Origin: Bacillus sp. FSL H8-0547
GTDB lineage: Bacteria > Bacillota > Bacilli > Bacillales > Bacillaceae
Length of the DNA: 64,000 bases
Direction of reading: 5' to 3'
Assembly (NCBI GenBank): GCA_038002745.1
Contig: JBBODD010000001.1
Location: 1,550,001-1,614,000 of the forward strand
The position numbers were made by a program, and so were the translations under genes. The notes beneath the pieces are model-generated. The model worked only from the letters and a program-made list of their open reading frames with translations, had not been told where the DNA came from and did not search any database. Positions 44,764-52,502 of the stretch are shown here, piece by piece (within the stretch, counting starts at the first letter, position 1; every line of letters begins with the position of its first letter).

Positions 44764-45722
44764 TGTTCAGCTTCTATGAGGAGAGGATCCGCAAACTGAC
44801 AGACTGGAAAAATTACAGCCAGGCTATTGAAGAAGCACATGCACTGATTGCGTCTGATCCTGAGGAGGCCCGTTCGTATTCGCTTCTTGCCAGGATCTAT
44901 GCAGATAAGGAGGATTTTCCTGCAGCTGTCCATTTTTCAAAAGAAGCCCTCCGTAAAGATCCGGAAGACTTCACCGGTCACCTCATACTTGTCATGGCCC
45001 TCTTCAATATTGGTGAATGGAAAGCATTTGATGCGGCTGCAGAAAGTGCTCTCCATCTCTATCCGGACACAGCGCACCTCTATTATCTTAAAGCCCTTAG
45101 AGCCCTGCAGAAGAATAAATGGAAGAATGCTTTGGGACTCATGGAGATTGCGCTTGTTCATGAAACCGAAGATGCCACATACCTTGCAGCCTACAGCAAT
45201 CTCCTCCTGCTTGCAGGGAAAAAGAAAAAATCGAAAGAATACGAGCAAATGGCTTTGAAAAGCAATGAGGATAATCCCTATGTGTATTATACTCTGGCCA
45301 ATACCGCCTTCAACCGCGGCGATTTCAAACAGGCAAGAGAACTCAGCCGCAGCGCTGCGGAAATTGACCCTGAAGATCAGGATTACAGGGAACAATACCT
45401 CGATATGCTGAAAACGGAATATGCTGTTCACAGATATTTGCTTCGTATCCTGCAGACTCATTCCTTCATCAGAAGAAAAGCCGGAATTCTTTTCTGGCCG
45501 GCGTTCCTTTTTTTCTTCATTGTGTTCAATCCGCTTTTCTGGCTGTATTTGATCGTGATTCTTGTTCCCTATTACATCAGCCATTTCACAGCTGGAAAGC
45601 TTGTCAGCCGGAAGCTTGGCTATAGGAAATCAAAACCTGAAATCAGCAGAGGGAAGGCTGTCGCGGCTGCCATGTTTGCCGCACTTGTTTTGACCGGTTT
45701 GTTTGCTGCCATTTTCAGATAA
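44763..45722 (+). CDS. TPR-repeat membrane protein coupled to the AAA ATPase
   Basis: 319 residues: several tetratricopeptide-like helical repeats (residues ~1-215, e.g. SYSLLARIYADKEDFPAAVHFSKEALRKDPED and YVYYTLANTAFNRGDFKQARELSRSAAEIDPED), then two or three transmembrane helices (~230-275 and ~297-319). The ATG overlaps the AAA gene stop by one base, so synthesis is coupled. Probably recruits the soluble ATPase or its clients to the membrane; the function is not known. Confidence 0.8.
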   Translation: MFSFYEERIRKLTDWKNYSQAIEEAHALIASDPEEARSYSLLARIYADKEDFPAAVHFSKEALRKDPEDFTGHLILVMALFNIGEWKAFDAAAESALHLYPDTAHLYYLKALRALQKNKWKNALGLMEIALVHETEDATYLAAYSNLLLLAGKKKKSKEYEQMALKSNEDNPYVYYTLANTAFNRGDFKQARELSRSAAEIDPEDQDYREQYLDMLKTEYAVHRYLLRILQTHSFIRRKAGILFWPAFLFFFIVFNPLFWLYLIVILVPYYISHFTAGKLVSRKLGYRKSKPEISRGKAVAAAMFAALVLTGLFAAIFR

Positions 45723-45762
45723 CATTCTTTGTTTTGGGGTAAAGAGTACAGAGGTGATGGAC

Positions 45763-46209
45763 ATGGCATTCAATTATGACGAGGACTTCGAACATACGGA
45801 TTTCCGAAAGAATCCCGAAAAGTACCGGGTCGGCAGAGGCGAGCAGGGCGTTTTGCTTGTTGAGCCATATAAAGGTGAAATCCTTCCCCACTGGCGGTTT
45901 AAAACACCTGAGATTGCGAAGAAATCTTCAGAAACGATTTACGCGATGTATGAAGAATACAAAGAAAATGGCGATTTTGTCGGAATGGACATGGCGCGGA
46001 AGTTCATCCAGATGGGCTACACCCGCGCCAGACGCTACGCCAATTATAAGGGCGGGCAAAAGTATAAGGAGGACGGCGACCTTCACGAGCGTGACATTGA
46101 CGAAGAAAAAGCTGAATCTGCTTCTATCTTCAAGGAGAAATGGATCAAAATCAGGGAAGATGAAGACTATTTGATATTGAAAAAAGAGCATCAGAAAAAG
46201 TATGGCTGA
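45763..46209 (+). CDS. DUF4385 family protein
   Basis: 148 residues, starting MAFNYDEDFEHTDFRKNPEKYRVGRGEQGVLLVEPYKGEILPHWRF, then a helical region with ARKFIQMGYTRARRYANYKGGQKY. I recognise DUF4385; function unknown. Highly charged, cytosolic. Start at 45763 after GAGGTG. It sits in the AAA-TPR gene string, 40 bp after the TPR stop, and may share its transcript. Confidence 0.78.
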   Translation: MAFNYDEDFEHTDFRKNPEKYRVGRGEQGVLLVEPYKGEILPHWRFKTPEIAKKSSETIYAMYEEYKENGDFVGMDMARKFIQMGYTRARRYANYKGGQKYKEDGDLHERDIDEEKAESASIFKEKWIKIREDEDYLILKKEHQKKYG

Positions 46210-46262
46210 ATGAAATCGTTCAGGCACTGCAATCTTACTTAAAACCATTTTTGGAGGCGCCT

Positions 46263-46760
46263 ATGAAGATCCGGATTCTAAACGGACACGATGCCGCCGC
46301 ATACCGCGGCATCCGCCTTGAAGGCCTGAAAACCAGCCCTGAAGCGTTTGGCTCAAGCTACGAAGAAGAGCTGCTTTATACAATAGACTTCTTCAAAGCA
46401 AGGCTCGACGCCGAGCACACGTATACGTTTGGCGCTTTTGACGGGGATGCACTTGCAGGGGTTGTTACGCTTGTACCTGAAACGAAAGCGAAACTCAAAC
46501 ATAAAGCCTCCATCTTCGCGATGTATGTCTCTCCAACTTACCGGGGAAAGGGCATTGGCAGAAAGCTTATGACAGCGGCTATTGATCATGCCGGGCAGCT
46601 GGAAGACACAGAACAGCTGCAGCTTTCTGTTGTCAGCAGCAATCAGTCTGCTTGGCACCTTTACGCCTCGTTAGGCTTTTCAGTATATGGCTGTGAAAAA
46701 AGAGCCCTGAAAGCGAACGGCACCTATTTTGATGAAGAGCATATGGTGCTGTTCCTTTAA
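46263..46760 (+). CDS. GNAT family N-acetyltransferase
   Basis: 165 residues: IRILNGHDAAAYRGIRLEGLKTSPEAFGSSYEEE N-terminus, acetyl-CoA loop VSPTYRGKGIGRKLMTAA (~93-110), C-terminal SNQSAWHLYASLGFSVYG (~128-145). Acceptor unknown. SD TTGGAGG; the in-frame TTG inside the SD is not the start. Confidence 0.85.
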   Translation: MKIRILNGHDAAAYRGIRLEGLKTSPEAFGSSYEEELLYTIDFFKARLDAEHTYTFGAFDGDALAGVVTLVPETKAKLKHKASIFAMYVSPTYRGKGIGRKLMTAAIDHAGQLEDTEQLQLSVVSSNQSAWHLYASLGFSVYGCEKRALKANGTYFDEEHMVLFL

Positions 46761-46768
46761 AAATATGT

Positions 46769-46801
46769 AAAACCCGGATACATGCGGAGTCCGGGTTTTT
46801 T
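46769..46801. terminator. Bidirectional terminator between GNAT and second dioxygenase
   Basis: AAAACCCGGA / TCCGGGTTTT stem with T-run on the plus strand, between convergent genes. Confidence 0.85.
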
Positions 46802-46809
46802 CTGGGTTC

Positions 46810-47733
46810 TTACACTTCCCTTATTTCAAACGGTGCAAGCACCTTCTCAATCTTATCCCTCTGCGTCTCATACCGCTCCGGCAGCATAAGTCTTTCGCCG
46901 AGCACCTCTTCATCATGCGCAAATCCAGGAGGATCTGTTGCGATTTCAAACAGGATCTCACCGTGCTCCCTGAAGTAGATCGCATTAAAATACTGGCGGT
47001 CCTGCACAGGCGTCACCTGGTAGCCGCTTCTTGCGACATGCTGCTGCCATTGAAGCTGATTGCTGTCGTCTTCTGCCCGGAAAGCAATGTGATGAACGGT
47101 GCCTACCCCCATTCTTCCCCGGCCAATCGGAGTCATCTTCAAATCAATGATGTTTCCGATATCAGCCGTTGAACGAAAACGGATAAAGTCCCGCTCTTCG
47201 GCGATCTTTTCATATCCCATCACCCTTTCAAGGAGTTCTGCCGTTTTTTCAGGACGTGCGGACAGGAGAGTTGCACCTGCGAAACCTTTTATCGCAACAT
47301 TGGTCGTAACACCGCCAAACTCCCATGAGTTCAGTTTTCCTTCTTCCCTCTCAACAAGCTCAAGATGCAGTCCGTGAGGGTCGTCAAATACAAGGAATGA
47401 CTCGCCAAACCGTTCCATCTTTTCAAACGGCACGCCTAGTCTCCCAAGTCTTTCTTCCCAAAACGTCAGAGCTCCTTTTGGAACAGCATACGACGTTACA
47501 CCGACCTGGCCGTCGCCAATCGTTCCCTGGTAAGCATCCGGCCAGGGGAAAAAGGTAATAATGGTTCCCGGATGGCCCCCTTCATCTCCGAAGTAAAGAT
47601 GGTATGTCCCCGGATCATCAAAGTTAACCGTTTGTTTCACTAATCTAAGCCCGAGAATTCCTGCATAAAAATCAGCGTTTTCCTGCGGATGGCCGACAAT
47701 TGCCGTAATATGGTGAATACCGGCTGTTTTCAT
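46810..47733 (-). CDS. Ring-cleaving (extradiol-like) dioxygenase, MhqE/MhqO-type
   Basis: 307 residues, a second two-domain VOC protein. GIHHITAIVGHPQENADFYAGILGLRLVKQTVNFDD at the N-terminus, GTVHHIAFRAEDDSNQ (~212) and FNAIYFREHGEILFEIATDPPGF (~248-270, Glu ligand). About half identical by eye to the enzyme at 42426-43403. Own MhqR-type operator ~60 bp upstream of the start. Quinone or catechol detoxification is inferred. Confidence 0.88.
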   Translation of the reverse strand: MKTAGIHHITAIVGHPQENADFYAGILGLRLVKQTVNFDDPGTYHLYFGDEGGHPGTIITFFPWPDAYQGTIGDGQVGVTSYAVPKGALTFWEERLGRLGVPFEKMERFGESFLVFDDPHGLHLELVEREEGKLNSWEFGGVTTNVAIKGFAGATLLSARPEKTAELLERVMGYEKIAEERDFIRFRSTADIGNIIDLKMTPIGRGRMGVGTVHHIAFRAEDDSNQLQWQQHVARSGYQVTPVQDRQYFNAIYFREHGEILFEIATDPPGFAHDEEVLGERLMLPERYETQRDKIEKVLAPFEIREV

Positions 47734-47793
47734 TGATACATCTCTCCTTTAAAAGTAGTTTCTCTTTCTTCAATCTATATAAACATGAGTTAA

Positions 47794-47811
47794 TATCTCG
47801 AATTCAAGATA
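47794..47811. promoter_or_regulatory. MhqR-type operator upstream of the second dioxygenase
   Basis: TATCTCGAATTCAAGATA, an 18-bp near-palindrome, the mirror-image mismatch of the site at 43423-43440. Confidence 0.8.
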
Positions 47812-47938
47812 ATTTTAAGGTATTCTCTGCTGAATGTCAACATTGACCTAAATAGGTTGACCAGCCGAGAATATGCGAAGCTCTTTATAAGGAGAGATGA
47901 ACACTTCAGCACGCCAGAAAGATAACGTTCTAATTCAT

Positions 47939-48688
47939 TCAATGAGTTCTGTTAACAAAAATCTTCTGCCCTGCAGCCAAAACGACCAGCAAAAAACAGG
48001 ATGTGTAAAGGAAGAACAGCTTTGTAAATGAAATGAGAATGCCGGAGCTGTTTTCGACAGTACCCGCATATGGCATCGTCCAGGGATAAAACATGCCGAA
48101 CGTCTGACCGGCAGCTGAAGTTGCGGTTAAAAATGCGATGCAGCATAGGAATACGTTCAGGATCATGCTTTTTATATAGCTTTTGAGATAATAGGCGATC
48201 AAAAACTGGATGACTGAAAGTCCGCAGACACCCATCCATCCAAGCAGGCTGCTTTTGAATAAGGTGCCCCATGGAACAGCACCCTTAATTCCAAGAAAAG
48301 AGCCAAGCAGGATAAACAGAGCCAGCGCAATTACCTGCGCCAGCGCAAGCAGCATGAACAGCCATAACGTTTTCGAAAAGAAATGAGCCTCATGCTTCAC
48401 CGGATAAGTGAACAGCTTGAGCCAGTTGTTTCCCCTCTCTTCATATCTGCACAAAGAAGAAGCAATCATTCCAGAAAGCATCGGCAAAAACACGCTTGCG
48501 TAAAACAGACTTGTAATCATCCAGGCCATCAGCCACTGATTTTCAAACGGTGAATTGTATTCGCCAACCATCACCTTAGTGTAGATGACAACACCATAGA
48601 CGACGGGGATTCCCGTCATAAGCAGGATGATCAGCCAAATATTTGTCTTCCTGGATTTTTCCCATTCCATTTGTAAAAGAGTTCGCAT
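47939..48688 (-). CDS. lanG: LanG-type ABC-2 permease, lantibiotic immunity
   Basis: 249 residues, six transmembrane helices, N-terminus MRTLLQMEWEKSRKTNIWLI typical of LanE/LanG and bacitracin-type permeases. Third gene of a lanF-lanE-lanG set (spacing 12 bp, AGGAG SD). Such transporters expel lantibiotic from the producer's membrane. E/G naming is by gene order only. Confidence 0.78.
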   Translation of the reverse strand: MRTLLQMEWEKSRKTNIWLIILLMTGIPVVYGVVIYTKVMVGEYNSPFENQWLMAWMITSLFYASVFLPMLSGMIASSLCRYEERGNNWLKLFTYPVKHEAHFFSKTLWLFMLLALAQVIALALFILLGSFLGIKGAVPWGTLFKSSLLGWMGVCGLSVIQFLIAYYLKSYIKSMILNVFLCCIAFLTATSAAGQTFGMFYPWTMPYAGTVENSSGILISFTKLFFLYTSCFLLVVLAAGQKIFVNRTH

Positions 48689-48700
48689 TCAAAGTCACTC

Positions 48701-49450
48701 CTAGTGAAATTCTTTTTGATGAAAATGAATAGTGCCAATCAGCAGAAGCATACAGGTCAATGGGATCATGATAACCAGGAAGCTCCAGTCAATTGTATAA
48801 TCGGCTGTTGCTCCGATAACGGCTCCCTCCGGAATGGAAACCGGAACCGAATAAGCTGAAAGGAAACCCCACGGAGTCCAGACGGCCCAATCTTTCATGA
48901 GCGGCCCGATAAAGACAGCCGCAATTCCCGCTGAAATCGGCAGCGCCTGATGCTGTACAGTCAATGACAGCCACGTTTGAAAACAAAGATAGGGAATGCT
49001 GATGAGAAAAGGAAAGAAAATATGGACAAAAAACTGGGTAAAGCGCATTCCGTCCGTGAGGCCGAATACACTCCCAAGGAAATAGGTTCCGGCTGTCATA
49101 ATGGCTCCGACCCCGAGAGTTGCCGACAGCACCAACCCAATCCGGGTCATGTAAAAGGACGTTTTGGAGATCGGCATGCACAGAAGCTGCTTCCACATTG
49201 ATGATTGATGTTCAACGGAACTCAGGATGGAGGCAATGACGGCAATCGTTACAAAAATCATTGGATTTAATATCAGGAAAAGAAACTCAAACACGACGCC
49301 CCAGATTTTAAAGGGCTCCATGCCGGTATTCCGGTAATACCAGAAAAAGACAGAAATGAGGAGACACATGAGAATCGGAACCGCCGCTGTAACTTCAAGG
49401 AACCAGCTTCGCCTCAGCTTAATCAAATCCGATGACAGAATCTGCCTCAT
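48701..49450 (-). CDS. lanE: LanE-type ABC-2 permease, lantibiotic immunity
   Basis: 249 residues, six transmembrane helices; N-terminal SSDLIKLRRSWFLEVTAAVPI is the amphipathic entry helix of this permease type. Same length as the following permease, as expected for a LanE/LanG heterodimer. Start overlaps the ATPase stop by 4 bp. Confidence 0.78.
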   Translation of the reverse strand: MRQILSSDLIKLRRSWFLEVTAAVPILMCLLISVFFWYYRNTGMEPFKIWGVVFEFLFLILNPMIFVTIAVIASILSSVEHQSSMWKQLLCMPISKTSFYMTRIGLVLSATLGVGAIMTAGTYFLGSVFGLTDGMRFTQFFVHIFFPFLISIPYLCFQTWLSLTVQHQALPISAGIAAVFIGPLMKDWAVWTPWGFLSAYSVPVSIPEGAVIGATADYTIDWSFLVIMIPLTCMLLLIGTIHFHQKEFH

Positions 49451-50355
49451 GAAGCATTCTCTCTTTTCGTCATTTGCATAAACATTTTTTCCAGTGATGA
49501 TTTTTCTTCTTCCATCCGAAGTATGGTCACATCATTGGAAATGAGCTGCTGCTGAATCTGCTGGATAATTTCGGGTCTTGCATCACTGATTTTAAGTTGG
49601 TCTCCCTGGAGCTTGGCGATAAATCCTTTTTCTTTGAGTATGGACCAGGCTCTCTCCGGATCATTCGTACGAATCAGGAGGTGTCCGCTGTTTTGCTTTT
49701 TTAATTCCTCCATGGTTCCCTGGAACTTCATTGATCCCTGATGGATGATTCCGACATGGGTAGCCATTTGTTCCACCTCACTGAGAAGATGACTTGAAAC
49801 CAGCACAGTTGTATTCATAATAGAAGGCATGTTCTTGATCAGCTCGCGCATCTCCTGAATTCCTTCAGGGTCCAGACCATTTGTCGGCTCATCCAGAATC
49901 AGCAGCTCAGGTCTGTGAATCAGCGCCATAGCAAGACCGAGCCGCTGCTTCATCCCCAATGAATAGGTACCAGCTTTCCGGTGTATGGCATGCTCCAGCC
50001 GCACCAGCGAGAACACTTCATCCACTCTTTTTCTGTCATCCACACCATATAATTTCGCAGCAATCCTTACATTTTCCAAACCGGTAAGATGGCTGTAAAA
50101 GCTTGGGGTCTCAATTAAAGAGCCAATTCTTTTCAAGATTTGAATCCGGTCCGTTTTCAGGCTTTTGCCAAACAGCAGGATCTCCCCGCGAGCCTGCTTG
50201 GTCAATCCGAGGATCATCCTCATCGTCGTTGTTTTTCCTGCACCATTCGGACCTAAGAACCCGTAAATCTGACCCTTTTCAAGCTGCAGATTTACCCCGC
50301 TGACAATCTCCTGTTTCCCGTACACCTTTGTCAAACCTTTCGTTTCAAGTATCAA
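49447..50355 (-). CDS. lanF: LanF-type ABC ATPase, lantibiotic immunity
   Basis: 302 residues, BcrA/LanF type. Walker A GFLGPNGAGKTTTMRMI (~33-49), signature YSLGMKQRLGLAMAL (~133-147), Walker B LLILDEPTNGLDPEG (~151-165), and a C-terminal extension typical of peptide-antibiotic ABC systems. The Q-loop glutamate or glutamine was not assigned. TTG start after AAAGGAG. Together with the two permeases it should give self-protection against the two-peptide lantibiotic encoded ~4-11 kb away on the same region. Confidence 0.85.
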   Translation of the reverse strand: MILETKGLTKVYGKQEIVSGVNLQLEKGQIYGFLGPNGAGKTTTMRMILGLTKQARGEILLFGKSLKTDRIQILKRIGSLIETPSFYSHLTGLENVRIAAKLYGVDDRKRVDEVFSLVRLEHAIHRKAGTYSLGMKQRLGLAMALIHRPELLILDEPTNGLDPEGIQEMRELIKNMPSIMNTTVLVSSHLLSEVEQMATHVGIIHQGSMKFQGTMEELKKQNSGHLLIRTNDPERAWSILKEKGFIAKLQGDQLKISDARPEIIQQIQQQLISNDVTILRMEEEKSSLEKMFMQMTKRENAS

Positions 50356-50427
50356 TTTAAACGCTCCTTTATTTAGAATGGCTGCCGACTTTTTGGTTTG
50401 ATCAACAGATAAAACAACAGCATTTGT

Positions 50428-50730
50428 TTAAAACTTAAAGCGCAAATACAAAAGGTAAATTCCTCCGAACGTATAGGTTGCGGATAATGCAAGATTAATC
50501 AGCAGCCGGAACCATTCATCCGAAACGCTGAACCAGAATTGCACGTTTGTAATTCCGATAATACTGACCGAAAGTACAATGAACATGCTCCGAAAAAACA
50601 CATTAAAAATCATTCCGCCCCGCTCATCTTTTCCTTCTTTGATGTAGAAAAAGATAAATATGATCATGGAAATGAAAGCGGTTTGCGTCAAAATGTTATT
50701 TGCCAGTTCAATCATCTCTTGATTAAGCAT
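50428..50730 (-). CDS. Small membrane protein in the lantibiotic locus
   Basis: 100 residues, three hydrophobic segments (AFISMIIFIFFYI, FFRSMFIVLSVSIIGITNVQFWF, LLINLALSATYTFGGIYLLYL). ATG overlaps the XRE stop by one base (TGATG). Similar XRE-plus-small-membrane-protein pairs occur in lichenicidin-type and other lantibiotic clusters. Role in immunity or as an anti-regulator is inferred. Confidence 0.72.
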   Translation of the reverse strand: MLNQEMIELANNILTQTAFISMIIFIFFYIKEGKDERGGMIFNVFFRSMFIVLSVSIIGITNVQFWFSVSDEWFRLLINLALSATYTFGGIYLLYLRFKF

Positions 50731-50966
50731 CAGTCGTCCCTCTCTTTATTTGTGTCATATTGAAACACTTCGTTCACGTTCTTTTCGAAAAGCTCCGCTA
50801 GCTCAAACGCCAAGATCAGAGACGGCGTATATTTGTTCTTTTCCATACTGATGACCGTCTGTCTGCTGACCCCAAGCCGGTCGGCCACTTCCTTCTGGGT
50901 CCAGCCCTTTTCAGCCCTTAGAATAGCTATGCGGTTGTGGAGTACTCCGTTATATTTTTGAGACAT
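50730..50966 (-). CDS. lanR: XRE/Cro-type HTH regulator (LanR-like)
   Basis: 78 residues, one HTH_3 domain: NRIAILRAEKGWTQKEVADRLGVSRQTVISMEKNKYTPSLILAFELAELF (~11-60). Small stand-alone regulators of this type control lantibiotic immunity operons. SD AGAGGTG. It is transcribed together with the small membrane protein, and a dyad covers its own promoter. Confidence 0.85.
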   Translation of the reverse strand: MSQKYNGVLHNRIAILRAEKGWTQKEVADRLGVSRQTVISMEKNKYTPSLILAFELAELFEKNVNEVFQYDTNKERDD

Positions 50967-50979
50967 CGATGTTCACCTC

Positions 50980-51013
50980 TACATTCAGAGTAAAAAACTT
51001 TTTACTTAATGTA
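50980..51013 (-). promoter_or_regulatory. Promoter and overlapping dyad of the XRE gene
   Basis: Minus-strand -35 TTTACA, 17-bp spacer and -10 TACTCT, with nested inverted repeats TACATT...AATGTA (outer) and AGTAAAAA-AC-TTTTTACT (inner, 50989-51006). Typical for an autorepressed XRE gene. Confidence 0.6.
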
Positions 51014-51088
51014 AAGTATTTTTGACACCAAAGGAGAAATTTAGTATTTTTTTCCTAAAAAGATGCAAGCTCCAGGCAAGTGAATTCA

Positions 51089-51122
51089 TAAAAAAGAGCC
51101 TGCTAATATTTTGTGCAGGCTT
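51089..51122 (-). terminator. Terminator of the lanA2-lanM2-lanT-lanP unit
   Basis: Minus-strand AGCCTGC / GCAGGCT stem followed by CTTTTTTA, right after the lanP stop. Confidence 0.8.
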
Positions 51123-51128
51123 CCATCC

Positions 51129-52487
51129 TTATTTTTCTTCTGCTGCCAGTTTTAACGCTTGAAACGCATTAATCATGCCTGATCCGAATTGCGGATCAGA
51201 GCCCGGCATACCGAGATCATTTGCGGATCTCCGCATGATATCCAGAACTTTGTCAGCGCTTGGTTTTTTCCCGTGCTTCTCCAAATAAGCTGAAATAATA
51301 AGCCCTGCTGTAGCCGCGGTTTTCGGCGCAGCCAGGCTGGTGCCGGCAGAAAATTCGTATCCTTTAGGCATACCCAGGTAAAACGGAATAACAGGCTGGG
51401 GAAGGTCTATCGGATAGGTTGTCAAAATAAGGGGAGCAAGGGTTTGATCCGTATAGTCCAAAACGCCGCCCGGAGCGGTAAAATCAATTTCTTTTCCATA
51501 ATTTGAGTAAGGAGCGAGCTGGTTCTGTCTCGTCGCAGCTGATACGGATACCGTGTTTTTGAGGCTTCCGCCAGGCAAATGCACCATTCGCTCACCAGGT
51601 CTGCCCAATTGTTCCCCTGCCCTGCCCGGATTCGATAGATCAATTCCCTCATTGCCCGCACTGGCTACTATGAGAATGCCATTTCTTCGGGCAAGTCCCG
51701 CTGCTTTTTCAAATGCTCTTACCGCAATTCTTTCGTCTTTATCAGAAAGTGATTTGTACGTGCCGAGACTGATTTGAATCACATCTGCACGGTCCCGGAT
51801 GGCGGCCAGGACCCCCTCAATCATCCACGAGAATTGTCCCGCATCCTTGTCCATGACCTTATATGGGACAATGCCAAGACCCGGCCCTACTCCAAGCAGC
51901 TCTCCATTTGCCGATATCATCCCCGCAGTCATCGTCCCATGGCCATTGTTATCATCTGTCGAAGGAGAATTTGGTACGAAGGATTGACCTGGCCGGACGA
52001 TGCTTTCTTTCAAATCAGGATGTTCAAGGTCAATTCCGGTATCAACGACCGCTATTTCAACGTTCCGGCTTCCTCTGTGCAGCTCATAGCTTTTTCCGCC
52101 TTCGGTGACAGCTTTGACATCCCAGCCCCAGTTTTTATAAAGGAGCGCAGAGGAAATCACTGGCCAGCTAATGAACGAATCTTTCGGTATATCAGGCAAT
52201 TTCATTTCCGGGTCCGAACCGCTCTCCAGAATGTAAGGTTCCAGCTGCTGTTCAATTTTTTTTACAGTTTTCTCGAGGTTTCCTTTATCGGAAGAGGATA
52301 CCCGGACCAGACCCGCACCCGGCAAAGGTTTCACATCTGTTCCAGGTGAAAGACCATCCGGTGTGCGAAAATTCTCCCATTTCATGTCATCGTTAACGGA
52401 GATTAGCACAGAACCGGCTTCTGCCTCTGCTGGATATGCACAGGCAGCTACTGCTGACAAAATGGCAAGTAGGAACCACTTTTTCAT
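51129..52487 (-). CDS. lanP: LanP, subtilisin-like leader protease (LicP-like)
   Basis: 452 residues: signal peptide with VAAC at residues ~13-16 (possible lipobox), prodomain (~25-130), S8 protease domain with catalytic Asp in IAVVDTGID (~147), His in NNGHGTMTAG (~185), oxyanion Asn in VASAGNEG (~280) and Ser in SAGTSLAAPK (~388). It lies 15 bp after lanT. LicP of the lichenicidin cluster removes a hexapeptide ending in Glu from the beta peptide; the beta precursor here has a matching GDVNTE segment, so the same job is inferred. Confidence 0.9.
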   Translation of the reverse strand: MKKWFLLAILSAVAACAYPAEAEAGSVLISVNDDMKWENFRTPDGLSPGTDVKPLPGAGLVRVSSSDKGNLEKTVKKIEQQLEPYILESGSDPEMKLPDIPKDSFISWPVISSALLYKNWGWDVKAVTEGGKSYELHRGSRNVEIAVVDTGIDLEHPDLKESIVRPGQSFVPNSPSTDDNNGHGTMTAGMISANGELLGVGPGLGIVPYKVMDKDAGQFSWMIEGVLAAIRDRADVIQISLGTYKSLSDKDERIAVRAFEKAAGLARRNGILIVASAGNEGIDLSNPGRAGEQLGRPGERMVHLPGGSLKNTVSVSAATRQNQLAPYSNYGKEIDFTAPGGVLDYTDQTLAPLILTTYPIDLPQPVIPFYLGMPKGYEFSAGTSLAAPKTAATAGLIISAYLEKHGKKPSADKVLDIMRRSANDLGMPGSDPQFGSGMINAFQALKLAAEEK

Positions 52488-52502
52488 TTTCCTCTCCTCC
52501 TT

